Assembly: GCA_027596075.1 (NCBI GenBank) | Contig: JADGJC010000068.1 | Span: 90,342 to 154,341 of the forward strand | Length of the DNA stretch: 64,000 nt | DNA from: Rhizophlyctis rosea | Taxonomy: Eukaryota; Chytridiomycota; Chytridiomycetes; Rhizophlyctidales; Rhizophlyctidaceae | Reading direction: 5' to 3' | Part shown: in pieces, positions 36,392-47,019 of the stretch | Layout of the letters: every line of letters starts with the position of its first letter | How positions within the stretch are numbered: position 1 is the stretch's first letter | Translations under genes and position numbers: made by a program | The notes under the pieces: model-generated | Database searches by the model: none | What the model saw: the letters and a program-made list of their open reading frames with translations, nothing else | What the model was told of the DNA's origin: nothing

Positions 36392-36665
36392 CACCACCGC
36401 CTAACCCCCTTTCCGGGCGTAGGTTCAGTGCTCGAAACATTGTGAAAGGAGTACCGGCCATAGAGGAAAGCGAGAGACCAAGACTCAACTACTCCGCCCC
36501 CTCACACCACCGCCTGCCCCCTTTCCGGGCATAGGTTCAGTGCTCGGAAACATTGTGAGAGAATCTTAGAAACCGGAGGCGAACGTCGTAATGCTGCGCC
36601 CCTTACACTACCGCCTACCCCCTTTCCGGACATAGGTTCAGTGCTCGAGAACGCTGCGAAACGAT
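36392..36665. repeat. Three-copy tandem repeat, unit about 100-113 bp
   Basis: Copies begin at about 36392, 36505 and 36606 with CACCACCGCCTAACCCCCTT, CACCACCGCCTGCCCCCTTT and CACTACCGCCTACCCCCTTT. Each continues TTCCGG(G/A)C(G/A)TAGGTTCAGTGCTCG and then AA(C)ATTGTGA or a close variant. The first half of each unit (about 55 bp) is conserved; the second half differs. The array lies about 250 bp from the 3' end of the FNT gene. Confidence 0.9.
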
Positions 36666-36915
36666 CGTGGAACCGATGAGGAGATGACATTTGCAGATGA
36701 GAATGGGCGAACGCTTTCCTAAATTCCTATTTTGTTTACAAATGAGAGTGTGGCAAACCAAGCCCAATGGGGCTTGACCAATAAATCGTCTGGCGTAATT
36801 GTGCCTTCCATTCTGGTATCAACACGCGAGGGTCCATGCAGACATGATTGCCGAGAGACAAAACTGCGATTTGTGGAAGATTTCACATATCCGTATGCAC
36901 ACATTTGATAGCCAA

Positions 36916-38336
36916 TTACACTCTATCAATGCTGGGCTCAACAGGTTTGGCCCCCAGTCCATCCGCTATGTTCCCTACTTTGTTTAGCTCCACGGTCATC
37001 TTTTTATGCTCCTTCTTCCCCCTTGATGTTGCTTCGAAATGATGGGCGTTCATGACATGCATGGCATGCTCCCAAGCTTTCCCAAAATGCGTCGTCGGTT
37101 CGGTTCGATGATGCCAATGATACATATAATACTCACTCCCTCCAATTAAGATCGCCCCGCCAATAATGTTCCCAATGGCTACGCCCGCCAGGTTATGTAA
37201 AAACTCCCGCACGCTCATCTCGGCACCATAGAAGTAACCAAGCGGCATGTAAAACATGTTGGCGACACAGTGTTCCCATCCTGTTGCGGCAAATGTCATG
37301 ACAGGAAGGTAGAGGCCGTAAATCTTGCCGGTCATGTCGCGGGAAGCTAGTCCAAGGAAGAGAGAGAGGCAGACGAGAGCATTTGCTGGTATTCCCAGCA
37401 GAATAGCTCGGCCGAAAGGAAGCGCGACTTTCTTATGTGTTAGGGAAACGACGTATGATAGGTGAGGTTCTGCCGCAAATAGTTGGGATTGGTAACCGAA
37501 TAGGTAGGAGAGGAAAATACAGGAGAAGAAGTTGGAAATGAAAACTAAGACCCAAGATTGAATTAGGTCGCGATACGTTATCTGCCAGAGAACAGCCATG
37601 AGACTGGCGAATGCAACATCTATTCCTTGACCTTGCAGCATACCTTCTTGTTTAACTTTGCTACAACCATTATCATCGTGTTCCCCGTGAACAGCTCCCC
37701 GCCAAAGATAAGAATGAATACAATCGCCACAGGGAACGTCAACCCAACGAGAAACTTCGGAATGGCCGGGTAATCGTGGCGTACCGTTTCGGGTATGCCA
37801 CCCGCTATCATGATAGCAAATATTCCGGCAAATGTAACCCAAACCCCTGAAAGGAATCCCATGAACAGTGTTTTGTCCCACGGATTATGGGATTTGTGAA
37901 CGCCGAGTTTCGCAATGACGTTGCCGAGTTCTTCGCCAGTGTTGTAGTTGCGAGGTAGGGCTATAGGTTGTTACTGACTTCAGACACATCTTAGGCACAG
38001 GACGAGGCAGATACACATATACGTACAGGTGGTCGAGGCATGTTTGGATGCCTTACGCTGAAATCGCGCACTTACTCGGCTCCCTCTCCCGGATTTGAGG
38101 CTGGTTGTATCACCCGGTACGTCATCCCCAAACGAGGCTTGCTTGGAAACCAAAGCAGGAGAACCCACAGCAACCGCAGCTGCATCGCCCTCTGTCCCCA
38201 GCCCAGGGATTATCCCGGCAGGTGGAGGTATTTCAGATGAATTTAACATCGGTGAATTGCAAGGATTGCAGAAGCTTGGGCAGAGATCGGTGGTCAATCT
38301 TCCACCCCCCTTCAAGTTGCTCACTTTGCTCAGCAA
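36916..38336 (-). CDS. Formate/nitrite transporter family (FNT) membrane protein
   Basis: FNT-family pentameric channel moving formate, nitrite or lactate with protons across a membrane; fungal members such as NitA handle nitrite. Exons 38076-38336, 37644-37960 and 36916-37581. The first exon is a soluble Ser/Pro/Gly-rich N-terminal extension of 87 residues. Then come NPWDKTLFMGFLSGVWVTFAG (TM1), PVAIVFILIFGGELFTGNTM (TM2 with the family's GELFTGN loop), WVLVFISNFFSCIFLSYLFG (TM3), ILLGIPANALVCLSLFLGLA (TM4), ATGWEHCVANMFYMPLGYF (TM5 region with the channel His in EHCVANMF) and AIGNIIGGAILIGG (TM6). The intron 37582-37643 joins AKLNKK to ITYRDLIQ. Exons 1 and 2 join only if CCC at 37958-37960 is really CCCC; then 414 codons run through. 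Substrate cannot be told from sequence. Confidence 0.9.
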
Positions 38337-38874
38337 CCTCGTGTGCTGGACGGGGTCAATATAATTCCAAACTGAAATAGCTTAAAATTGTGCGTTTCAC
38401 AACACCATGTTTTTGTTCGATCGGGAATCTTGCGAGTCCGGGAAAAGTAGGCTCGGTTTTCTCAATAGACCGGTCACTAAATGGTACACCCCGATTCCAT
38501 TTCTTTGGGTAGTTTGGTAGATTATGTGATCCTTTGATTCATTCACAAACTTCTCTGAACGCTAGTTGGATCTCCTTCCCATGTGAAAGGCATTGATGAT
38601 TTGCGCCACGGGTCCAATCGATTGTTTACCTCGGCCAGAATCAAGCTGGGCAGTGGGCACCACCAATTCATTTCGAGATGATAGCGGGAAAACAACAAAA
38701 ATTCGCCAACATTTCCTCGCCGAAGGAGGAAAAGCTGACCATGCCTGGTCAAGATTTTGCCGCCACGTGAACGTCCGTGTACAAATAACTCTTCAGATCT
38801 GTGCATGCGCAAACAAATACATATGTATTGTGGTATCCCTCATGATTACATGATCAAACATTGTCACGCCAGCT
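38337..38874. other. Intergenic, FNT promoter and BCS1-like 3' flank
   Basis: No gene seen. The start of the minus-strand FNT gene is at 38336 and the stop of the minus-strand BCS1-like gene at 38875, so this interval holds one promoter and one 3' end. Confidence 0.5.
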
Positions 38875-40854
38875 TCACTCCTCCACCACATCCTTCTGCA
38901 GTGTAGATGCCGCCGCTTCGGAATCCTTCCCATCTGCTACACCAGCTGTCTTGGAGGCCTCGCCGTCAGTCCCGGATTCACCGGTTTCCGCCTCTGTCTT
39001 TCCCTTACTGTCTTCTTCCTCATCCACAAGGCCCTGACAAACACTACACTTCTTCTTCCCTCCTTCTTTCTCCTTCTCCGTGCATTCCTTACATAAAATC
39101 TTTTCTGCTGCCTCCTCATTTCCTGTTTGCCCACTCATCCGACTCTCTTCCTCCCGACAATCCTTCAAGAAGTCCTCCACGTTTACTAGAGCCGCCTGAT
39201 AATCATCCATGAAGCGCATGAAGTATCCCTGGAGTTGTGCCGCGGTGAGGGTATAGGGAGGTATAAGGGACGCGATACGATGACCGAAGGCAAGTGCTTC
39301 GGCGTAAGGGAGTTGGTGGGCGATTACGGTAGGGGATGCGGGCAAGGATGCGGGTGCGGGGATTTTGGAAGGAATTTTCGAGATGACGATAACGTCCGTT
39401 TTATCTTCACTTTCGGGCCGCCCATAGAATTTGGCAAACAGTCGTGCGATTTGATCCCGATCGCACCTATCTAAGCAGACCCTCACGTCGCAGCGTCCAG
39501 GTCGCAACAGCGCAGGAGGAAGAGCAGGAACGTTGTTGGTCGTCATGAATGTGATGCGTCCCTCCTGACTTGCCACCCCATCCAGCGCGTTTAGTAACCC
39601 AGACAGCGTTAAAGTCGATGCCATTTCCGGGGAGCTTGCTGCAACGGCCGGAGCAGTACTAACGACTCTCATTGCAACATCCACGTCCTCCAACAATAGA
39701 ACACTTTGGCTGGGCGAATCCGAAAGCAACTGACAGAGCTTTGAGTCGGTCATTCCCGCGGAAGCCAAATTGACGATACAAACGTTCAGTGAGAAATGCC
39801 CGGCCAGCGCAATGATGACACTCGTCTTTCCCGTCCCTGGAGGACCGTAGAGGAGGTATCCCCTCCTATAAGGCACACCGCAACCTTGGTACCAGGCTTG
39901 CGACGACAAGAAACGTTGTACGTCCTCCATGAGATTTTCCCTGAGCCCCTCCTTCAAGATGACCGACTCGATGCTCCGCGGAGGCCGAGAACTAATCTTC
40001 TTCCACCCTTCATAGTTGTCAATGAAAATATGTGTTTTCTTCCCCGCCTTGTCATAACTCTTCTCCAATGCGTCGCTAACTAGACCCTTCAGAACCGCCA
40101 TAGCCGATACACCTCCTGCAGCCCCCTCACAGCTCAACGTCAAAGTCCTCGCCCGCGCCGCAGCACCCGTCTCCCCGTTCTCCGTTCCCTTTACACCGAA
40201 ATCGACTTTGATCTTGTAAGCGCCGTGCGTGATTGTATACTCGCCGTTGTCAGGAGTGAACGACAAGCGGGGTCGATTATGATACCGGCGGAAGTCGTAC
40301 CACTCATCATCATCATCATAGTCGATGGCGTTGTAGGTCGCGCGCGCAATAACGGATTTTACCTGCGTGTCGTCTGCGGATCTGAGGCCGATGCGGATCA
40401 GGAGGCGGGTAGGGAGGGTTGGAGGTGGTTTTGGAATGGGTTTGGCTGCTTCCTGTTTCTTCGTCTGCGCCTTTCTGCCCTTCAGTTTCTCCTCATCCTC
40501 CAAAGCCTTCAACGCCCACTCCGCAACTGCTTCAAAAGCTTCATCCCCTTCCAATCCCTCAGCCAAAATGATGGAATGAGAATTAGAGTTCCACCATTGT
40601 TCCCATTGTGTTGCAATTCTGGTGGAGAGAAGGGTCCATACACTTTGGAGAATGAGGAGACCGACGCCGGCTTCGAACATGGTACTGTTGGAAAAGAAAC
40701 CGGAGTGGTGGGAGGTGGAGGTGGAGGTGTTGGAAGAATGGGTAGCGTTGACGTTCGACGTGGCATTGTGGGAGGAGGACCAATGGGAGCTCAAGTAAGG
40801 TGCTAGTGTGGAAGCCAACCACATGGCTACCGCGGGCGAAGCGATATTTTCCAT
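38875..40854 (-). CDS. BCS1-like AAA ATPase with C-terminal four-Cys extension
   Basis: BCS1-type AAA ATPases sit in membranes, classically the mitochondrial inner membrane, where Bcs1 moves the Rieske Fe-S protein into complex III. Single exon, 659 codons, starting MENIASPAVAMWLAS. Residues 50-90 hold the hydrophobic anchor (VGLLILQSVWTLLSTRIATQ). The BCS1 N-domain follows (RSIESVILKEGLRENLMEDV at its end). The AAA core has Walker A YGPPGTGKTS, Walker B VLLLEDVDVA, sensor 1 FMTTNN and LLRPGRCDVRVCLDRCDRDQ. After the core, the protein is longer than usual Bcs1 (about 450) and carries CKECTEKEKEGGKKKCSVC, two CxxC pairs, then an acidic Lys/Glu tail. The long divergent N- and C-terminal parts suggest a BCS1-like paralogue; I would not call it the Rieske translocase with certainty. 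Confidence 0.85.
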   Translation of the reverse strand: MENIASPAVAMWLASTLAPYLSSHWSSSHNATSNVNATHSSNTSTSTSHHSGFFSNSTMFEAGVGLLILQSVWTLLSTRIATQWEQWWNSNSHSIILAEGLEGDEAFEAVAEWALKALEDEEKLKGRKAQTKKQEAAKPIPKPPPTLPTRLLIRIGLRSADDTQVKSVIARATYNAIDYDDDDEWYDFRRYHNRPRLSFTPDNGEYTITHGAYKIKVDFGVKGTENGETGAAARARTLTLSCEGAAGGVSAMAVLKGLVSDALEKSYDKAGKKTHIFIDNYEGWKKISSRPPRSIESVILKEGLRENLMEDVQRFLSSQAWYQGCGVPYRRGYLLYGPPGTGKTSVIIALAGHFSLNVCIVNLASAGMTDSKLCQLLSDSPSQSVLLLEDVDVAMRVVSTAPAVAASSPEMASTLTLSGLLNALDGVASQEGRITFMTTNNVPALPPALLRPGRCDVRVCLDRCDRDQIARLFAKFYGRPESEDKTDVIVISKIPSKIPAPASLPASPTVIAHQLPYAEALAFGHRIASLIPPYTLTAAQLQGYFMRFMDDYQAALVNVEDFLKDCREEESRMSGQTGNEEAAEKILCKECTEKEKEGGKKKCSVCQGLVDEEEDSKGKTEAETGESGTDGEASKTAGVADGKDSEAAASTLQKDVVEE

Positions 40855-42381
40855 TGTTGCTTGTCGTTAGGGAAGTTTAGGAATAGGTGGTTGACTGTCG
40901 AAGAAGGATATGGAAGTGAGCCACCTTGTTTGTGCTGGGGTTGCAGCCTATCTCTTAAATATCTCGCGAACTTTCCCAGCGGGCCTGGCCAGCTATGACT
41001 GTGCTGAGCAAAATATATTCTATGTCTAACGAAGTAAACTTGCTAGTCACCTTCTTGCAATCTGCCAAAAAGGACCAGGAGATGGAAGCAATGACAGCAC
41101 AAGTGCAGTGCACAGTTTCGGAAGGCGGAGGACACGCTGAGGAATGCTGACACCCTAGGGGCTGGTGTGGCCACAGTCACACAACGGAACTCGGATAATT
41201 CTTCGCTTTTCTGGAGCTACTTTGCTTAGATGGTCATGATGCACCTGGTTAAGTTTGTTACTGGCATGACATGGACATAGCAGACTGCTCAGCAAAAATG
41301 CACCGCAGTCAACTCCTCTGCTGAAAACGCAAGGAAGTGCTCAACTTGCGAAACGTCCGGTGATAGTGTGGATTGACATTGATTGATATATAAAACATGA
41401 CAAAAACCCCATGGCATGCAGATAATTGGCCGAGGAAGCAAGACGACTGTGAACGAGCTTTTCAGCCCGCTGTCACTTTATTCGCCTGATCCCCAATCGA
41501 CGGAATTGTGGGTTTGCTTGGAGAATCTACAGCCAGCAATCACACGGGAGGACAATAGGATCAGTAATTGAATGCAAGATGGATCAAGAGGATGAGACAA
41601 ACCTTTGAAAACTCTGCAGTTTGCCATTCCAGAGGAGATTCAGGGTTTAGCGCATAGGGACAGGAGATCTGGGCCATGGATGCAAGACGTAAATTGTATT
41701 AGTATCTGTCGCGAGACCGCAACGGAAGCTGAACAATCCATATGATCAACCAAAGGCGCCACCGCCCGATACATGCTCCTCGTGCGCAATGACGAGGAGT
41801 TCGCATAAGACGCCGTAGCGTGCAAAGCCAGCACGCCCTCCTGATCTCCAAAAAGCAGACCAAAGGAGACGTCTCGTTTGCTTGCAGTCCGCTACCGATG
41901 AACCAGCTCACAACTGTAGCGGACTTAAACGAGACAGTAGGACCCTCGATTCATTCCAGCCCACCGAACTCCATCACCGCTATCCATTTGGAAGGTGATT
42001 GTGTTTGATCGCCTTCCCAAGTTCACAAATATGACCTTGGTGAGCACCTTTCACAACTCCAGGGTCCGTTCCGTCCGTCCGGTTCGGACAGTCCCACTCC
42101 GGTCCCACTCCCACTCTTTCTACATAAGCCACTTAAGCCCTTCACAGTCTTCACACTTAACACCCAATTCAAGCAAGTCACCAAACTGCACGGTGCACTG
42201 TCCCTCGAACCGATACTTATCTGACTGCTTTGCACTGACGACGCTCACAACACTGCAGACAGCCGTCGTGTCCACTTTCACTATTGATCTGGCGGAGGCT
42301 GCATAGCTTGTTTGACAAAGAAGTGGGCCTTACGGTCTGAGCGACTTGAGTGGTCTGCACTCAAACAAGCCGGCCGCTGAA
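40855..42381. other. Intergenic, no gene recognised
   Basis: 1.5 kb between the divergent BCS1-like and coiled-coil genes. Frames near 41640-41911 (minus) and 41995-42306 (plus) are not recognisable and lack splice support. Confidence 0.4.
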
Positions 42382-44313
42382 ATGGCAACACTGAAGGTGA
42401 GAAGTGCTTATCTTGACACACGCCTTTATGCAATCCCGTAGTGTATTGACATCTCATATATCTATTGTATTCCGACACTCAGACAGAGACGCTGATCCAA
42501 AGCCTTAGGTATCAGACAATGGGCATCCAACGGAGACATTAGGCCTTCGAGTTTTCTCCGCCACGTGCTCCACGATGAAGCATATCGATGTTGCAATACC
42601 AATGCGCTGAAGGAGATTTATAACGGAGTTTTGGAGTGCATTGGGAATGGAGACTTGAAGTCAGACGTTGTTGAAAGCGCAAGGTCTTTCTTTGAGGATA
42701 AGGTAGTTTGAGTTTCAGTGGACCTGACCTGAGCTTAGTACTTACCATGCATTGTCATTTTGCGCAGACCATTTGGAACTCAAAAACGGCAAAGGGCCTG
42801 CTAAAACAACTTGATGAACCTTCTTCCGTTGCTAGCAACACCGGTTCAGATGATTCTTCGACGATGACAGACGAGTGCAGAAGGTGCAGCGCACTGGAGT
42901 TGGAACTGAAAGCGCAAACACAAGGCATTTCCCAAGTCCGTGCCGCCTTGAAAGACACCTCTGGCAAACTTCGAACCGCAGAAACGGAATTGCTGCAAAC
43001 CCGTCATGCTCATAAGGACCTCGAGCTGCTCTCGTACGGGCTCGCGTTGAACATTCATGCGCATTACAAGATGAGCAGGGCAAGGTGCGCAATCTGCAAC
43101 AACAGCACGCCCAGAAGGATGCTCAGATCGCGAAGTTGGAAACTGAACTCCAAGCCCTCCGAGCCAAGCACGTCGAGAAGGAGACTGAGATGAATGCGTT
43201 GCGGGAAAACGTCGGTCAGATGGAACATCAACTTGAAGATCCCAGAAATGCTACCGACCCCGAAAAGAACAACTCTGAGCAACAAAGCCTTGAACGCATC
43301 GAAGCAGCACAACAAAGCACCCGCGACATTCAAACCCTCTACAACAATTTGCAACAGAAAAAATCCGCCGTGGAAGCTAGGTTAGACGAAGTAGTAGCTA
43401 GTTTGCGGGAAGCCGAAGCAATTCAAGAAGAGCTGGAGGAGGCCCATGCTCTTCTGAAGTTCCAATACGCCGAAGTTCTGATCGAAAGGGACCAACAGTC
43501 GGCGAAGCTCCGAGAGTGCTACGCAGCAGTTGACGCATTGCATCAAATGGAGGAACGTGTGAGCAGTAGTCTTCGCAGACGGGATCACACCATCCGGAAT
43601 CTGCAACGTGATTTAGCCGAGTTGAAGAAGTCAGTCGTCCAGCGCAAGTGCGAGTCAAATAGACTGCAACGAAACATTCAGCGTGTCCTCAAGGACGGGC
43701 CCAGCAGTCGGCATCAGACAATAGGGCACTAGCAATTGCGGAAGCATCAGCTAGTGATGCCCGCGTAATGCTACGTAGTCGAGAACAGTACTATGAGGAA
43801 GTGGAGAGGCGGTTGGGGGATGAAGTGAGACTTCTTCGGAAAGACATCTTCTTGTCGGGGAAACGTCATTCGGATTCTGTAAGACGCGGCAAAGTCTTAA
43901 CTCGCAAGTTCCGGAATGACATTGCATCACTCAATAGCGTTTTGAGGGAGAGGCAGACAGCGTATGCTGTTGCTGCTGAAGAACGCGACGCTTGTGATCA
44001 ACGGAGGCCGATGGAGGTTTTGGATTTTGAGAGGGAGATTGATTTATTAGAAAGTTCTGTTATCACTGTTCGTCTGGAAAGAGATAATGCTAGTGCTGAA
44101 AGGGATATGGCGAGGAAAGAGAAAGAGGATGGTGCACAAGCTTATGAAGAGCTGATGAATGCAAAGGTTGGTGTATGATCATCAAGTCTGTTTCACGCGA
44201 TCTCTTTCTCATCCATAGTATCTCTCTTTCCTTAGATGATGCTTGATGAGGTCTTTGAGAAGTTGCAAAAGGACACGATGGCCGTTGCCGACGGAGAGGA
44301 AGATGGAGGTTAA
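42382..44313 (+). CDS. Long coiled-coil protein, function unknown
   Basis: No named family recognised. A possible first exon is 42382-42396 (MATLK, good donor GTGAGA), but the join to the next one is not in phase. Clear coding runs from about 42555 to 42702 (LKEIYNGVLECIGNGDLKSD ... SFFEDK), then 42768-44166, then 44236-44313 (DEVFEKLQKDTMAVADGEED). From about residue 80 the protein is Glu/Lys/Gln/Leu-rich with heptad spacing (LETELQALRAKHVEKETEMN, YYEEVERRLGDEVRLLRKDI), so a rod-like structural or motor-accessory role is plausible. Two one-base frame breaks, at GGG 43038-43040 and at GGGCCC 43697-43702, each heal if one base is added. The TAA at 44311-44313 is followed at once by an ATG in the same frame. 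Confidence 0.65.
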
Positions 44314-45428
44314 ATGGCGGGAACAAAGCGAAAAGGGAAGGAGATTGACTTGTCGAGGCCGCCGAAGCGAAGCAGGAACGTCTCGGAGTGGTCGACAGAC
44401 ACCGGGTATCATCAAATACTCGAAATTGTTCAGCAGATATTTGTTGACCTGCAGAGGGCGCATCCGATCGCGTACAACCAGAGTGGTCACATAATGAGTG
44501 TCGACAGTCTCCAGACAATCACTGCCATTGTCGGTATGACCACGATTGTGGTTCGAGCCTGTCGGGAGTTTGCGGTGGTGCATGGGTTGCCGGAGTAAGT
44601 GCAATTTGAATTGACTTCGGCTGCATCCTCATAAGCTCACCAAGCCTTTATTCATTATTCAAGGAATTGTCGTTTCCAGGGACGATACCATGTCAAGCCA
44701 GAGCTATTTCTCGGACCGACTGACGATTTTCGGAAAAGTGGGACATTGGTCGCTATACCCCTGCGTTTGAGGCACTTCGTGTAGACTTTTGGCTATGGCG
44801 AGGAAGTACGGATGCCCACAAATTCCACTGCAACTACCTATTCAACCAATCAATGCGTGCGATCCGGGAGATGAGGAATACATATTATGCACACTTGCCG
44901 TGGTCCGGGAGACGGATATCGGATGAGCAGTTGTTGCAGCTGATTGCGCATGGTCGCATTGTATTGCAGACTCTAAGTGAGTGGACATATATATTTTTGT
45001 AATCATTGAGCCATCATTCTAACGTTTCTTTGCTTGTAGATGCTTCGGAACATCTCCATCAGGACCTTAGCACTCTCGCTCTCGACCTCCGCGAATATAT
45101 GCAATTTGTTCGAGATGGCGAAGGCATAATAGCCACCTTTCCCACCATCCCCGCACTACCCACCATCCTGACCCTCCCCTTCCCAACACCACCCGCACCA
45201 ATCCCAACACCAACCCCACAACCCGCACCGGCGCAAGCCCCACCAGCTCCATGGCATCGAGCCCAAAACAATGTAGCTCCACCTTACATGCCACCTGCGC
45301 CCCTGGCATACAATGCATATGCCACAGGTCCTCAATTCGTCCCTCAGCCGTACCACCAAGTACCATATTACGCGGGAGGGGCTCTACAGTGGAATGGGTA
45401 TCCAGGGCAGTATCAGCAGTACAACTAA
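44314..45428 (+). CDS. Unknown protein with basic N-terminus and Pro/Tyr/Gln-rich tail
   Basis: Not recognised. Exons 44314-44594, 44664-44976 and 45040-45428. It starts MAGTKRKGKEIDLSRPPKRSR, a basic, nuclear-localisation-like stretch, then a helical region (YHQILEIVQQIFVDLQRAHP) and a middle part with FCRF-like aromatic content (VKPELFLGPTDDF, FEALRVDFWLWRG, HCNYLFNQSMRAIREMRN). The last exon is Pro-rich and ends in Tyr/Gln repeats (YPGQYQQYN), typical of low-complexity, phase-separating tails. At AAAA 44735-44738 the frame slips by one; one more A gives 327 codons. The start codon directly follows, in frame, the stop of the coiled-coil gene, so the two may be one gene split by an erroneous or leaky TAA. 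Confidence 0.6.
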
Positions 45429-45877
45429 ATACCAGCGGATTGAAGGATTAGGATAGAGTGTGATGGGCTTCTAGGACAATCTTTCATTATTTTTGTGAGA
45501 GGATGACACGTGTGAGGTTTGTTCAATAAAGTTCTTTGGCATGTGTAAATTCGCGCGTTTGGTTTGTGGACATGACATGATGCCGCTCAGAATGATCTGA
45601 GATGCGATAGCAGATACATCGACTGATTGTGGGTGTCCGAATTCCGGACGCGGCTCAATAATTATTATGCATGTACCATTGTACACAAAAACCTTCGCGT
45701 GTGTAACACCAACCCACTGGGCACATGGTGCCTTTTGTCACACATGAAATCCGGTGGAGCGCACTTTTGCCCACTTTCCAAGTCAACCCCTCTTTCTCAC
45801 AATTTCAGAAGGAGTTTGACATTGTCAAAGCCAATGCTCATTAGATAGTTCATTGATAGAGGTGTTGGAAGACCATC
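45429..45877. other. Intergenic
   Basis: Short spacer between two plus-strand genes. An AATAAA at about 45524 lies 95 bp past the upstream stop and is the likely polyadenylation signal of the 44314-45428 gene. Confidence 0.5.
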
Positions 45878-47019
45878 ATGGGGTTGCTAGATAAAATGAA
45901 GCGGCAGATGGAGCTGCGTAAGGTGTCAAAGTATTCTGGTCGGAGAGGTAGTTCTACGAACGTCGATTATGACCCCACTATGCCGGCGAGTGATGCTCCC
46001 CGAGGGCATTCCTATACTGATCAGCACCATGAGCGACCTGGACGGTACGGTACCGCTGGACGGGACTGGGGGCATGATAGTGGGGTAGAGTTGGAGAGAA
46101 ATACGTATGAGACGGTGGATCGGGGACGGCGAGTTGGAGGGACGGCGAGTGTTGACACCTATGACCGACAAAAGTATTTCCCGTCGGCAGCTTTCGAGGT
46201 GAAGAGGGAGAACGAACTCAGTGTTTCTACTCGGAGCGCTCCAGCGAAAGAAGGGATTTTGGTGGTTTTGGCGGATGAGGAGGACACGCTAGATACACCG
46301 TCGTCTGCACGGACAGTACCCATTACACGCACTCGGATGTATGCAGACCCGTTCGAAGACGACTTCTTTGATAGCACGTGGCCTTACAATACCCGCGGAT
46401 TACCACCAAAAGCATCTCCGTACGATCAAACGCCTACTCCTTCTTATTCCGTCTCACCATCAGCATCTACACCAAACCTTTCCGCTCCATCCTCCTACAC
46501 ATCTTACTCTCCACGCCATCAACCTTCCCCATTAAGTCAAACTTACAATGATACTCTGTACCCAGCTAGCAGCACTCCGTCCCATACCTACACCCACACC
46601 CCCAGCACAAGACCACGGTCTAAAAGTGTCGGTACGGCGCTATCCTCAGCCGCGACCATCACTCGCAGCAGCCTTGAACACACTGCTTCCGCTGTTCGCA
46701 AGGTCAAGGTTACAACTATCAGTGCATCTGGTTCTCATTCAAAATATAACCCGGATGGATATCGGGATCGAAGCAGAAGCTATTCTAATCCAACAAAGAG
46801 GTGGTGGCACAGAAGAAAAGGAAGTGATGATGGCTATGGATTTGGGGATTCGACGAGGGTGCGAAGCAGTGAGGAGTATAATAGTTTGAAGAGAATTGAG
46901 TATGCAGGGTGAGTTCTCCTTCCATCTCGAGAGGGATTGGGTGAAGGTGCGAGCTTGAATGAAATGCTAATCGTCTCCTGCTTTTGATTTCGACAACTTT
47001 TAGGACACTACGTTATTAG
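45878..47019 (+). CDS. Hypothetical Ser/Thr/Tyr/Pro-rich basic protein
   Basis: No domain recognised. Exon 45878-46908 plus a 16-base last exon (47004-47019) adding TLRY; total 348 residues. The start MGLLDKMKRQMELRKVSKY is amphipathic and basic, with a Gly2 that could be myristoylated. The middle is acidic (EDTLDTPSS, DPFEDDFFDSTWP) and then Ser/Pro/Tyr/Thr-rich (SYSVSPSASTPNLSAPSSYT), typical of disordered, heavily phosphorylated regulators. The C-terminal third is basic with aromatic patches (RSRSYSNPTKRWWHRRKG). Donor GTGAGT and acceptor TTTTAG are good. A membrane-associated scaffold is possible but not shown. Confidence 0.6.

Larger units (their letters stand above)
34875..36915. other. 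Repeat-rich spacer, no gene
   Basis: Spacer between the RING relic and the FNT transporter. It contains repeat copy B (35360-35830) and a three-copy tandem repeat (36392-36665). Frames at 35416-35706 and 36250-36534 come from the repeats. Confidence 0.45.
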
